DNA from: Nocardia sp. NBC_00565
Lineage (GTDB): Bacteria > Actinomycetota > Actinomycetes > Mycobacteriales > Mycobacteriaceae
Direction: 5' to 3'
DNA length: 64,000 bases
Assembly (NCBI RefSeq): GCF_036345915.1
Contig: NZ_CP107785.1
Coordinates: forward strand, 7,192,001 to 7,256,000
Below are positions 45,987 to 55,907 of the stretch, piece after piece. Numbering within the stretch: the first letter of the stretch is position 1; each line of letters starts with the position of its first letter. The position numbers and the translations under genes are program-made. The notes under the pieces are model-generated. The model ran no database searches and was not told the DNA's origin. It worked only from the letters and a program-made list of their open reading frames with translations.

Positions 45987-46400
45987 TCACAAGACGCTGT
46001 CGTCGCGGCGATCAACCTTACCCGCTAGCCGGTCGACCACGATGTTGCCGCGATCGTCGACCTCGACCAGCTCACGCAGGGCGGGCAGAAGCGCTTCCTG
46101 ATAGAAGTACGCCGCACGAATCGGAGTACCACGACGGGTGTGGAATAACAGCGCGTCGTGCGGGCGATCCAGATCCAACAACTCGAGGGTCTCGAACGGG
46201 ACGTTCACCGTCCGCACACCCCGCTTGGTCTTCGGCGGACCCAACCGCCACCCAGTGTCGGTGTACTTGAACGCCTTATTGATCCGCACCCCACCGGTAT
46301 CCCTATTGACATCACCCACGGTCAAGGCGCCGACCTCGCTGGGTCGGGCCATCGACGCGAGGCAGAACTCCGTCTGGGCATGCCAGCGGCCACAGCATTC
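45987..46400 (-). pseudogene. tyrosine integrase fragment (middle catalytic part)
   Basis: The complement reads FCLASMARPSEVGALTVGDV, VRINKAFKYTDTGWRLG and KRGVRTVNVPFETLELLDLD. This is the first half of the catalytic domain with the active-site arginine in ARPSEVGAL. The C-terminal HxxR and tyrosine are absent; the frame stops at 45987. It lies 0.85 kb from the tRNA attachment site, the expected spot for an island integrase. Confidence 0.7.
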
Positions 46401-46623
46401 GATATGAGCCGTCGACGATGGATGGATCAGAGCGGCCCGCGCGGCGGCGCGCCCCCGTGGTCATCGTCGTCGCCCTCAAAATGCGTGTGCCATCACGGTA
46501 GCGGGATCGGACGACTCCCATACAACCTCTGATCGCGAACAGTCACAACCGGCTTGGGAGAACCGACAGTGATACTGCCCGCGATGACTGTTCGGTGGCG
46601 CCTGTCAATCGGTAGTGGTCTAA

Positions 46624-47112
46624 GAAAGATTCAGTGACAGAACGAATTTCGGTTCGCGTTGTGCCGCCGAAGTGCCCAGCGTGTTGCCCATCACGAGCCG
46701 CGGCTCGTGATCAGGGGAATCGGCTGTCGCGGTGCGGAGTACCACTAGTCCGTCATCGTCGCGGACGCAGATGAGGTCCGCGCACATCGCGACGGACGTG
46801 GGGGGTCGATCGTCGCCGGATTTCGAGCAGCGTCCGTTGGCGCGGCGGATCGATGACGCGCACCGTATCGTCCTGGTCACCGACGATCAGCAGGGGTCGC
46901 CGATCTGTGATCCATCCGATGTCCACCGCGGTGATGCGGGCGGTGCCGGTGCATCGCACCGGTTTCCATAGCGTTGTTTCGGCCCCGGCATCCCAGGCAT
47001 GGATGGCGTTGTCCTGGTCCGCGACCACTACCACGGACGGGCCATGGGGTCGTGGGACTCTCCCGGCCGCTGACACACCGAATGTGCCAGACAGTACCAC
47101 CCAACACGCATA
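46624..47112 (-). pseudogene. WD40-repeat C-terminal fragment, frameshifted
   Basis: The complement reads VVVVADQDNAIHAWDAGAET, ITAVDIGWITDRRPLLIVGD and QDDTVRVIDPPRQRTLLEIR, two WD-like blades. After about 46800 the frame shifts; the next frame reads CADLICVRDDDGLVVLRTAT and continues to LNLS and a stop. Such WD40 tails follow NTPase domains in large STAND conflict proteins. No N-terminal part is adjacent. Confidence 0.6.
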
Positions 47113-47244
47113 CATTCAGCCCGTCAGCGCCTGCGCGCTCCCCCAAATCGAGGCGACTCTTCCCACCCGTTGGCACACCCTTGGCACACTGGGTATCCCG
47201 TGCAACGTACGCAGATCACCGAAATAGCCTATGACCTGGGAAAA

Positions 47245-47320
47245 TGGAGCCGCCTGGGGGAATCGAACCCCCGACCTTTTCATTACGAGTGAAGCGCTCT
47301 ACCGACTGAGCTAAGGCGGC
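47245..47320 (-). tRNA. tRNA-Thr (anticodon CGT)
   Basis: The complement folds as a 76-base cloverleaf: acceptor GCCGCCT/AGGCGGC, D-arm GCTC/GAGC, anticodon loop CTCGTAA giving CGT, T-arm GGGGG/CCCCC with TTCGATT, and encoded CCA. The 3' 48 bases equal the left attachment copy. The gene is intact and sits at the island's right end, next to holB as in mycobacteria. Confidence 0.95.
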
Positions 47321-47394
47321 GTGCCTTTCGGCTTCGCGAGTCTATCGTCTCGATGGGCGGATCGCGAAAACGGGTGGTCACCCGGCGCCGATCG

Positions 47395-48600
47395 TCAGGC
47401 GGATTGGGCGGACATGAGGGTGGCGACCATAGCGGCGAGGGCGAAGCGAGGTTTGACGTTGATGTCGAGGGCTTCGCGGCAGGCGAGGACGGCCTCGATG
47501 GAGCGGAGCAGGCCCTCGGGGCGAACTCGGTCGGCGAGGTCGTGGATCTGGTCGGACATATCGGGGTGGGTGAGGGCGACGCCGGAACCGTTGCGGGCGG
47601 CACCGAAACGGATGGCGAGCGCGTCACGGTAGACGCCTGCGACGTCGATGAGGGCACGGTCCAGCGCATCTCGACCGGTGCGGGTGGCACGGGATTTCTG
47701 CCTGCGCTCCAAATCCTTGAGCACACCGGCCGAGCCGCGCGTCGCACCCGCGGCGCCTTTGCCGGTGCCGCCCGCTCCGAGTGCGGTTGCCAACTCGTCG
47801 CGTTCCCGTTCGTCACGGGCCGCGCTCATCTGCTTGGCCTCGTCGTCGGCGGACTTCACCAATTCGTCGGCCGCCGCATAGGCCGCACCCGGCCGCGTAA
47901 CCGCGGACACCAGCGCCAACGCCCGCTGGCGGCGGGCCCGAGCCTCTTCGTCGGTAGCCAGTCGCCGGGCCCGCCCGACGTGACCGCCGCTCACCGAGGC
48001 CGCCCACGTGGCGGTCTTCTCATCGAGCTCGTCGCGCTCCCGCAGTACCTGCGCGATGGCGGGCACCGAGGGCGTCACCAGATGCACATGCCGACAGCGC
48101 GACCGCAGTGTCACTGAGATGTCCTCCGGATCGACCGACGGCGCACACAGCAGGAAGACCGTCCGATCCGGCGGCTCCTCGACCACCTTCAACAGCACAT
48201 TGCCCGCCGCCTCGGTCAACCGATCGGCATCCTCGATGAGCACCACCTGCCACCGACCAGTGCTCGGCCGCCGCGAGGCGATCTGCACGATCTCGCGCAT
48301 CTCCTTGGTGCTGATGCTCAGCCCCTCCGGAATCACCCGCCGCACATCACCATGCGTCCCCGCCATCGTGGTCGTACACGCATGGCAACGCCCACACCCC
48401 GGCGTCCCCTCGTCGGTGCATTGCAGCGCAGCCGCAAAGCACAGTGCCGCAACAGATCTCCCCGATCCCGGTGGTCCGGTGAACAGCCACGAATGCGTCA
48501 TCGCCCCATTGCCCGTCCCCCCACGAGCGGCAACCGAGGCAGCCGTCAATTCCGACTCGACCGCATCCTGGCCGACCAGCCGATCGAAGACACCCGCCAC
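47395..48600 (-). CDS. holB: DNA polymerase III subunit delta'
   Basis: The GTG at 48600 starts a 401-residue clamp-loader subunit beginning VAGVFDRLVGQDAVESELTA. It has a Walker A-like GPPGSGRS, a zinc-binding module (CGRCHAC) and the VLIEDADRLTEAAGNVLLKV motif. The sensor RSRCRHV is present. It functions in the gamma complex loading the beta sliding clamp. The C-terminal helical domain is standard. Confidence 0.9.
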   Translation of the reverse strand: MAGVFDRLVGQDAVESELTAASVAARGGTGNGAMTHSWLFTGPPGSGRSVAALCFAAALQCTDEGTPGCGRCHACTTTMAGTHGDVRRVIPEGLSISTKEMREIVQIASRRPSTGRWQVVLIEDADRLTEAAGNVLLKVVEEPPDRTVFLLCAPSVDPEDISVTLRSRCRHVHLVTPSVPAIAQVLRERDELDEKTATWAASVSGGHVGRARRLATDEEARARRQRALALVSAVTRPGAAYAAADELVKSADDEAKQMSAARDERERDELATALGAGGTGKGAAGATRGSAGVLKDLERRQKSRATRTGRDALDRALIDVAGVYRDALAIRFGAARNGSGVALTHPDMSDQIHDLADRVRPEGLLRSIEAVLACREALDINVKPRFALAAMVATLMSAQSA

Positions 48601-48737
48601 GCCGTACACCCTAACCGCCCCCACCGACACGATCCCGCTGAGCCGCCTCGCACACCCACCGGCAGCGGCGGCCCGATCAACCGCGAGCTCGACTGATCGG
48701 GATGCAGCCCGAGCCTGCGCCCCGTCTCGGCGCCGAA

Positions 48738-49241
48738 TCAAGCTCGCTGGTAGGTGGTGTTGGCGCCGTCGAGGGCCTCGCGGAGGATGTCGGCGTGGCC
48801 GCTGTGGTGGGTGATTTCGCGCAGGATGTGCAGGATCGTGAAGCGGACCGTCCACCACACGCGGTCGGGCGTCCACGGTGTGGTCGGCGTCGGGATGGAT
48901 GTGCTGAGATCGGGCTCGGTTCGAATCAGCTTCGCGGTTGCTTCGGCGACCTGATCCCAGGTGGCCAGTAGTCCGGCGACCGTCTCGTCAGGCGCCATTA
49001 CGTACTCGCCGTCGAATTTCGATGCGTCCAGCTCGGCGGTCTCGTCCCGTTCGACGATGACCGTGGCCCAGTGCCGCTCACAGTTCACGATGTGATGCAG
49101 GAGTCCGCCGAGGGTCAGTTCGCTCACCGTGGTGCGCTGCCGCGCCTGCTCATCGTCGATGCCGCGCAGCGTGATTCGGAACAGGTCGCGCTGGCCGGCG
49201 AGGGCGAGGATGAGATCTTCGCGTTCCCGGTCGATGGTCAT
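48738..49241 (-). CDS. DinB/DUF664 family protein
   Basis: The ATG at 49241 is preceded by AAAGGGG. The 167-residue protein has a four-helix DinB-like fold with LTLGGLLHHIVNCERHW and the metal-like ITHHSGHADILRE. DUF664/DinB proteins are often thiol- or metal-dependent transferases. It is convergent with holB and separate from topA. Confidence 0.82.
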   Translation of the reverse strand: MTIDREREDLILALAGQRDLFRITLRGIDDEQARQRTTVSELTLGGLLHHIVNCERHWATVIVERDETAELDASKFDGEYVMAPDETVAGLLATWDQVAEATAKLIRTEPDLSTSIPTPTTPWTPDRVWWTVRFTILHILREITHHSGHADILREALDGANTTYQRA

Positions 49242-49345
49242 GGTGCCCCTTTGCGGTCGAGCGTCGATACGGGGCGAGGCTACGGCATATTCGGCAGCAT
49301 CCAGCAGAAAGCGCCGGTCAGCCCGTGCCGACCGGCGCAATACCG

Positions 49346-52213
49346 TCAGGACTTCTTCGCGGCCGTTTTCTTGGCGACGGTCTTCTTGGTCGCCGTGGCT
49401 TTGGCCGCGGTCTTCTTCGCGGCCGTGGCCTTCTTGGCCGGCGTCTTCTTCGCCGCCGCCTTCTTGGCCGTCTTCTTCACCGGACCACGCGCACGCCGAT
49501 CCGCGAGCAGTTCCGAGGCCCGCGCGTCGGTGATCGACTCGACCTCGTCGCCCTTGCGCAGGCTGGCATTGGTCTCGCCGTCGGTGACGTACGGACCGAA
49601 TCGCCCGTCCTTGATCACCATCGGCTTGCCGGTGGCGGCATCGTTCCCGAGCTCGCGCAGCGCCGCCGCACTCGCCGCCTGCCGCCCGCGCCGCTTGGGC
49701 TCGGCGTAGATCTTCAACGCCTCGTCCAGTGTCACGGTGAAGATTTGATCCTCGTTGAGCAGCGAACGAGAATCCGCGCCCTTCTTCAGATATGGGCCGT
49801 AGCGCCCGTTCTGGGCGGTGATCTCGTCACCGGAGACCGGATCCGCGCCCACAACACGCGGCAGCGACAACAACTTCAGCGCGTCGTCGAGCGTAATCGA
49901 CGCCAGATCCATGTCTTTGAACAGCGACCCGGTCCGCGGCTTCGGCGTCGCAGCCTTTTTCGCGGTCTTCTTGGCGGGCGCCGGTGCGTCCTCGGTCGGT
50001 GGCTCCGGCAGGATCTCGGTGACGTAGGGCCCGAAACGTCCTTCCTTGGCGACGATTTCGTGTCCGGTCGCCGGATCCGTCCCCAGTGAACGTCCCTCCT
50101 GCGGCGTCGAGAACAGCTTCTCGGCGACCTCGGGGGTCAGCTCGTCCGGCGGCAGATCATCGGGCAGATTCGCCCGCTGCGAGATCGAATCCCCTTCCGG
50201 GTCATCGGGATTGACGACCATCCGCTCCAGATACGGCCCGAACCGGCCGACCCGCACCACCACGTCGCGCCCCTCGTCGTCGACGAAGAGCTTGATCGAG
50301 TTGACCTCGCGGGCGTCGATATCGTCGAGCCGCTCGCCGACCATCTTCTTCAGACCGCCCGAGCGCGCGACCGATCCCTCGACCCCGTGATCGCCACCGA
50401 AATAGAAGCTGGACAACCAATTTCCGCGTTGCTCACGCCCACCGGCGATGGCATCGAGGTCGTCCTCCATCGCGGCGGTGAAGTCGAAGTCGACCAGTCG
50501 ACCGAAATAGGCCTCCAGCAGACCGACCACCGCGAACGCGACCCACGACGGCACCAGCGCACTGCCGCGCTTGTACACGTAACCGCGGTCCAGAATCGTC
50601 TTGATAATCGACGAATACGTCGACGGCCGACCGATGCCGAGTTCTTCGAGCGTCTTGATCAACGAAGCTTCGGTATAGCGCGCGGGCGGATTCGTGCTGT
50701 GCCCATCGGGATTGAGCTCCACCGCGGTGACGCGCTCGCCCTCGTCGAGTGCGGGCAGCCGGGATTCGGCGTCGTCGGACTGACCGCCCGCCTCCTCGTC
50801 CACACTCTCGACATAGGCCTTGAGGAAGCCGGGGAAGGTGATGGTCCGCCCGGAGGCCGAGAAGACGCATTCCTCACCGGTACCAGCGACGCCGGTGATC
50901 CGCAGCGTCAATGTGGTGCCCCTGGCATCGGCCATCTGCGAGGCGACCGTGCGCTGCCAGATCAGCTCGTAGAGCCGGAATTCGTCGTTGTCCAACCGCG
51001 CGTGCAGCTGACCCGGCGTCGCGAAGGTATCGCCGGCCGGACGGATCGCCTCGTGTGCCTCCTGCGCGTTCTTCACCTTGCGGGTGTACTGACGCGGCGT
51101 CGGATGCACATATTCGGCGCCGTACAGCTGGGTCGCCTGCGACCTGGCCGCGGCGATCGCCGACTCCGACAGCGTGGTCGAGTCGGTACGCATATAGGTG
51201 ATGTAGCCGTTCTCGTACAACCGCTGCGCGACCCGCATGGTGCGCTCGGCGTTGAACCGCAGCTTGCGGCCCGCCTCCTGCTGCAGCGTCGAGGTCATGA
51301 ACGGCGCATACGGCTTGCGCGTGTACGGCTTGGACTCCGCGGAGGAGACCACCAGGTCCGCGCCCTCGAGCGCCTCGGCGAGTCGACGGGCGTAGGTCTC
51401 GTCGAGGACGACGACACCGTTGCCCTTCAGCTGCCCGTCCGGACCGAAGTCCCGGCCGGCGGCGACCCTGGTGCCATCGACGCTGACCAGCCGCGCCCCG
51501 AAGGTGCGCGGATTGGTGGCATCGCCGTTCTCCCCGCCCGCGTCGAGCTTCGCCGCGATATCCCAGTACTCCGCGGAGCGGAATGCCATCCGCTCGCGCT
51601 CGCGCTGCACGATCACCCTGGTCGCGACCGACTGCACCCGGCCCGCCGACAACCGCGGCATGACCTTCTTCCACAGCACGGGACTGACCTCGTACCCGTA
51701 CAACCGGTCCAGGATGCGCCGGGTCTCCTGCGCGTCGACCAGATCGTTGTCCAGATCGCGGGTATCGGCGGCGGCGGCCAGGATGGCGGGTTCGGTGATC
51801 TCGTGGAACACCATGCGCCGCACCGGCACCTTCGGCTTCAACGTCTCGAGCAGATGCCACGCGATGGCCTCGCCCTCGCGGTCGGGGTCGGTGGCGAGGT
51901 AGAGCTCGTCGGCGTCCTGCAACAGACTCTTGAGCTCGGAGACCTTGGCCTTCTTATCCGGGCTCACCACATAGATCGGCTCGAAGTCGTTGTCGACGTC
52001 GACGCCGAGACGCGCCCAGGACTGCCCCTTGTACTTGGCCGGAACGTCCGCCGCACCACGCGGCAGATCCCGGATATGACCGACCGAGGCCTCGACCGTG
52101 TAATTGCGGCCCAGGTAGGGCGCGATTTTGCGGGCCTTGGTCGGGGACTCGACGATCACGAGACGACGCAGGGGACGGCCCTGGTCGGCTGCACCGCGGT
52201 CTCGTGTTGCCAC
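49346..52213 (-). CDS. topA: type IA DNA topoisomerase I
   Basis: This protein of about 955 residues starts probably at GTG 52213 (GTG 52225 also possible). Features are the Toprim start RRLVIVESPTKARKIAPYLG, the DxD acid motif DPDREGEA, the catalytic tyrosine in YITYMRTDS, several zinc-less C-terminal repeats (GRFGPYV, RYGPYLK) and a Lys/Ala-rich tail of about 45 residues. The enzyme relaxes negative supercoils. No stop or insertion is seen. Confidence 0.95.
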   Translation of the reverse strand: MATRDRGAADQGRPLRRLVIVESPTKARKIAPYLGRNYTVEASVGHIRDLPRGAADVPAKYKGQSWARLGVDVDNDFEPIYVVSPDKKAKVSELKSLLQDADELYLATDPDREGEAIAWHLLETLKPKVPVRRMVFHEITEPAILAAAADTRDLDNDLVDAQETRRILDRLYGYEVSPVLWKKVMPRLSAGRVQSVATRVIVQRERERMAFRSAEYWDIAAKLDAGGENGDATNPRTFGARLVSVDGTRVAAGRDFGPDGQLKGNGVVVLDETYARRLAEALEGADLVVSSAESKPYTRKPYAPFMTSTLQQEAGRKLRFNAERTMRVAQRLYENGYITYMRTDSTTLSESAIAAARSQATQLYGAEYVHPTPRQYTRKVKNAQEAHEAIRPAGDTFATPGQLHARLDNDEFRLYELIWQRTVASQMADARGTTLTLRITGVAGTGEECVFSASGRTITFPGFLKAYVESVDEEAGGQSDDAESRLPALDEGERVTAVELNPDGHSTNPPARYTEASLIKTLEELGIGRPSTYSSIIKTILDRGYVYKRGSALVPSWVAFAVVGLLEAYFGRLVDFDFTAAMEDDLDAIAGGREQRGNWLSSFYFGGDHGVEGSVARSGGLKKMVGERLDDIDAREVNSIKLFVDDEGRDVVVRVGRFGPYLERMVVNPDDPEGDSISQRANLPDDLPPDELTPEVAEKLFSTPQEGRSLGTDPATGHEIVAKEGRFGPYVTEILPEPPTEDAPAPAKKTAKKAATPKPRTGSLFKDMDLASITLDDALKLLSLPRVVGADPVSGDEITAQNGRYGPYLKKGADSRSLLNEDQIFTVTLDEALKIYAEPKRRGRQAASAAALRELGNDAATGKPMVIKDGRFGPYVTDGETNASLRKGDEVESITDARASELLADRRARGPVKKTAKKAAAKKTPAKKATAAKKTAAKATATKKTVAKKTAAKKS

Positions 52214-52496
52214 CGGCGAATACACCTTTCCTTATCGACCCGCGCTGCGCTTTTTCGCGCTGTGCGCGGCTGGGGCAAGCGGCGGCGACGGCTGGACGTT
52301 GCCACCAGACACGTTTATACCTTGACGCGACGTGTGGCCGAGCGCTTGCGACTCGAACCACAGAGCGTACGCGCGTCACTGCTGATCAGTATGCAGTGCC
52401 TATCGCGTAGCGGCCGCAGGGCTGACCGTTTCGAGCGCCCTGCAAGCAGTCGCTAGCGGCGATGCCCGTCGGTTTTTGTGTCTTACCCCAGATATA

Positions 52497-52536
52497 GCTC
52501 GTCCCTCACCTCCGTTACCGGCGGTGAGGGACGAGC
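52497..52536. terminator. strong hairpin after cspA
   Basis: A perfect 14-bp stem (GCTCGTCCCTCACC and its complement) encloses a 12-base loop. It sits between the cspA 3' end and the topA start; no clear T-run follows, as is common for actinobacterial terminators. Confidence 0.7.
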
Positions 52537-52551
52537 GGCTTGTTTCGTCGC

Positions 52552-52758
52552 TCAGCTGAGCGCGCGAACTCCGGTGGCCTGCGGGCCCTTTGTGCCCTGG
52601 CCAACCTCGAACTCGACCTTCTGGTTCTCCTCGAGGGTGCGGAAGCCCGACCCCTGGATCTCGGAGTAGTGGACGAAGACGTCAGCGGAGCCGTCCTCGG
52701 GCGCGATGAAGCCGAACCCCTTCTCCGCGTTGAACCACTTCACAGTTCCCTGTGCCAT
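52552..52758 (-). CDS. cspA: cold-shock protein
   Basis: The 68-residue protein has the RNP1 [11 protein letters not shown] and RNP2 VFVHYSEI motifs. AGAAGGAACAG precedes the ATG. It binds single-stranded RNA/DNA and acts as an RNA chaperone. A 5' leader of more than 100 bases upstream could carry cold-responsive structure. Confidence 0.95.
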   Translation of the reverse strand: MAQGTVKWFNAEKGFGFIAPEDGSADVFVHYSEIQGSGFRTLEENQKVEFEVGQGTKGPQATGVRALS

Positions 52759-53194
52759 TCTGTTCCTTCTCTTTTCTTACCGGAACGGCGGACAAGTAGG
52801 TTCATCCACCGGGTCCGTTCCGACCGTTGTACTGTTGGTTCCCCCTGCAGGAAAGCACCAAGCACACCGTTCGCAACATCGATCCTGCTGACGGTTTGGA
52901 CTTTAGATCCGTCCCTCGAACACAGAAGCTTGCGACCAGGAACCAGTGAACCATGTCTTCGAGCAATTCAACAGTCGAGTTACCGACAATTTGCAAAAAA
53001 GTTGATCTTGCGAATGCGCAGGTGAGGGACACATTGCCGGAATCCAGACGAGCGGTTCGTTTGCTTCCTGATAACCGAGCCAGCGTCTGGCAAACGGCCT
53101 GTGACCCAGGTCGCTATTTGGTATCGAAATGGCAGGCAGGACTTCCAAAGCGCACACGTTTCACACTTTCCTCGCGTGTCGCGGAGCCCGAGTC
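52759..53194. other. divergent regulatory region of cspA and helicase
   Basis: About 430 bases between two divergent genes. Contains AT-rich stretches (e.g. around 52990) but no gene. It holds the cspA leader and both promoters; no consensus pair is scored confidently. Confidence 0.4.
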
Positions 53195-55576
53195 GTGAAT
53201 CCGACCGAACCGATGACGCGGGCACAACCCAGCAACGGCCCGAGTTATGGGGGATCGTTGCTGAATCGTGTCCTGAATGGCGTCCCCGACGGCGACCCCC
53301 GCCTGACCCATGTCGTCGAGCTCCCGGCACGGCCCGCGGCCACCACTACCTGGCCCGATTGGGCCGCATCCGATGTCGTCACCGCACTGCGCGCCGTCGG
53401 AGTGGCGGCGCCGTGGACGCACCAGACCCGCACCGCCGACCTCGCCGCGAGCGGCCGGCACGTCGTCGTCAGCACCGGAACAGCATCCGGGAAATCATTG
53501 GGCTACCAGCTGCCGGTGCTCACCGCGCTGCGGGAAGATCCACTCGCCACCGCGCTTTATCTCGCGCCGACCAAGGCATTGGGCGCCGACCAGCTGCGCG
53601 CAATGGCGGAATTGACCCATGAGGGGCCGTTGCGGGATGTCCATCCGGCCACCTACGACGGCGACACCCCGGCCGAGGTGCGGCAATGGGTGCGCGCGAA
53701 TGCTCGATTGATCCTCACCAACCCCGACATGCTGCACATCGGCATGCTGCGCTCACATCAGCGCTGGGCCAGGGTGCTGCGCAGGCTGCGTTATGTCGTG
53801 GTAGACGAATGCCACGCCTACCGCGGCGTATTCGGCTCGCATGTGGCGCTGGTACTGCGCAGACTGCGGCGGATCGCGGCGCACTACGGCGCGGACCCCG
53901 TATTCATATTGTGTTCGGCGACCACGGCCGAGCCCGCCGCCGCCGCGTCTCGGCTGATCGGCGCACCGTGCGTCGCGGTCACCGAGGACGGGTCGCCGCA
54001 GGGCTCGCGCACCATCGCACTGTGGGAACCGCCCCTGTTGACTACGCTGACCGGCGAAAACGGTGCGCCGGTGCGGCGATCGGCAACCTCGGAGGCGGCG
54101 CGGATCATGGCCGACCTGGTGGTCGAAGGCGCGCGCACGCTCGCGTTCGTCAGGTCGCGGCGGGCCGCCGAGCTGACCGCGATCGAGGCGCGCAGGCTGC
54201 TCGCCGAGGTCGATCCCGCGCTCAGCGAGCGTGTCGCCGCTTATCGGGCGGGTTATCTCGCCGAGGATCGGCGCGATCTCGAGGCAGCGCTCTCGGATGG
54301 GTCGCTGCTCGGGGCGGCCACCACCAACGCGCTGGAGCTCGGGGTCGATATCGCGGGGCTGGACGCCGTTGTGATCTCGGGTTTTCCCGGCACGGTCGCC
54401 TCGTTCTGGCAGCAGGCTGGGCGCGCGGGGCGACGCACGCAGGGATCGCTGGTACTGCTCGTGGCCAGGGACGATCCACTCGATACCTTCCTGGTGCACC
54501 ACCCGGAGGCACTGCTGGACAAGCCGGTCGAGGCCACCATCACCGATCCACGCAATCCCTATGTATTGGGACCGCAATTGCTCTGCGCCGCACTGGAGCT
54601 GCCGCTCACCGACGGGGAGGTCGATGCGCTCGGCGCTCGTGAGGTGCTCACTGATCTCGCAGGTCAGGGCTTGATTCGGCGGCGTACGGCCGCCGTACGG
54701 GACGGCAGCGCGCGCTGGTTCGCAACGGCGGAGGCGCAGCCGCATGACGCCGTCGACGTGCGCGGGGGCATCGGCACGCCGATCGCCATCGTGGATGGCG
54801 AGACCGGCAGGCTGCTCGGTACCGCCGATGCCGGGCGAGCGCGGGCAACGCTGCACGAAGGGGCGGTTCACCTGCATCAAGGCGATACCTATGTGGTCGA
54901 TGAGCTGGATCTCGATGGCGGGGTCGCGATCGTGCACGACGGCGATCCCGGCTGGACGACCAGCGCCAGGCAGGTCACCTCCATTGCGGTCGACGCGGTG
55001 ACCGAACAGCGCCGCCACGGCCGGGTGACCACCGCATTGGCGCAGGTACGGGTCACCAGTCAGGTGATCGGCTACCTGCGCACGCTGCGTACCGGCGAGG
55101 TGCTGGATCTAGTGGAGCTGGACCTGCCCGAGCAGACGCTGCCGACCCGCGCGGTGCTGTACACCGTGACACCGGAACTGCTCGGCGCGGCGGATCTGGA
55201 TACGCCGCGGGTGCCCGGCGCGCTGCACGCCGCCGAACATGCCGCGATCGGCCTGTTGCCGCTGGTCGCGACGTGCGATCGGTGGGATATCGGCGGCGTT
55301 TCCACCGCTGAGCACCCGGACACCGGACTGCCGACGGTCTTCGTCTATGACGGACAGCCGGGTGGTGCGGGCTTCGCCGAGCGCGGATTCGCGCAACTGC
55401 GTCGCTGGTTGTCGGCGACGCTCGCGGTGATCGAGACCTGTACCTGCGCTGTCGGCTGCCCGTCCTGCGTGCAATCACCCAAGTGCGGCAACGGCAACCA
55501 CCCGCTGGACAAGGCGGGCGCGGCACGCCTGCTCGGCGCGATCCTGGGCGAATTGGCCGCCGACGCGGGCGACTGA
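53195..55576 (+). CDS. DEAD/DEAH helicase with DUF1998 domain (Hrq1/YprA-like)
   Basis: The GTG at 53195 follows GGAG; ATG 53213 is also possible. The 793-residue protein has motif I (TGTASGKSLGYQLPV), DECH (VVVDECHAY), motif III SATT, motif VI QQAGRAGR and the C-terminal DUF1998 with Cys cluster CTCAVGCPSCVQSPKCG. Hrq1-type helicases unwind DNA 3' to 5' and act in DNA repair. In mycobacteria the homolog sits at the same place, next to cspA. Confidence 0.92.
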   Translation: MNPTEPMTRAQPSNGPSYGGSLLNRVLNGVPDGDPRLTHVVELPARPAATTTWPDWAASDVVTALRAVGVAAPWTHQTRTADLAASGRHVVVSTGTASGKSLGYQLPVLTALREDPLATALYLAPTKALGADQLRAMAELTHEGPLRDVHPATYDGDTPAEVRQWVRANARLILTNPDMLHIGMLRSHQRWARVLRRLRYVVVDECHAYRGVFGSHVALVLRRLRRIAAHYGADPVFILCSATTAEPAAAASRLIGAPCVAVTEDGSPQGSRTIALWEPPLLTTLTGENGAPVRRSATSEAARIMADLVVEGARTLAFVRSRRAAELTAIEARRLLAEVDPALSERVAAYRAGYLAEDRRDLEAALSDGSLLGAATTNALELGVDIAGLDAVVISGFPGTVASFWQQAGRAGRRTQGSLVLLVARDDPLDTFLVHHPEALLDKPVEATITDPRNPYVLGPQLLCAALELPLTDGEVDALGAREVLTDLAGQGLIRRRTAAVRDGSARWFATAEAQPHDAVDVRGGIGTPIAIVDGETGRLLGTADAGRARATLHEGAVHLHQGDTYVVDELDLDGGVAIVHDGDPGWTTSARQVTSIAVDAVTEQRRHGRVTTALAQVRVTSQVIGYLRTLRTGEVLDLVELDLPEQTLPTRAVLYTVTPELLGAADLDTPRVPGALHAAEHAAIGLLPLVATCDRWDIGGVSTAEHPDTGLPTVFVYDGQPGGAGFAERGFAQLRRWLSATLAVIETCTCAVGCPSCVQSPKCGNGNHPLDKAGAARLLGAILGELAADAGD

Positions 55577-55907
55577 CCAGTCCAGTGAGGACGCCCATTC
55601 GATTCGTGACAGCGCCGACCCCCGAATGTGATCACTTGTCCACCTGGCGGGGTGATCACCAGCGGCGATGGGCGCCGATCGGCGTGCCGTAGCCGGCGGA
55701 CCCAGGCGTGTCGGGTCGCCGAATAAAGAGGAATAGATTCATGTTAACTGGGGTATTGCCACGGACTTTAGCGCCCGACGTGCGGATTCATTCGGACGTC
55801 TTCCGCGGTTACTAAGTAAATTGATGCAATACCCGCAATTAATCGATCATCCGAATTACCGAATCCCGCACTGTGATGTACCACTGGCGTGCGTATGTGC
55901 GCATGAG
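55577..55907. other. low-GC intergenic region
   Basis: About 330 bases. The part around 55720-55870 is notably AT-rich compared with the genome, with no gene or clear palindrome. It separates the helicase from the convergent Tad cluster. Confidence 0.4.

Larger units (their letters stand above)
38851..47292. mobile_element. genomic island integrated at tRNA-Thr
   Basis: A 48-bp direct repeat bounds the segment: one copy at 38851-38898 and one within the tRNA-Thr gene at 47245-47292. The right end contains the intact tRNA; the left end has only the 3' part. Inside are an integrase fragment near the tRNA, a toxin-antitoxin pair, a glycosyltransferase pair, a cutinase and decayed defence-like genes. 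This fits a site-specific integrase island whose own integrase is now broken, so it is immobile. Confidence 0.85.

Noticed and set aside
49325..50089. Plus-strand frame opposite topA
   Set aside because: Antisense shadow of the Lys/Ala-rich tail and repeats of topoisomerase I.
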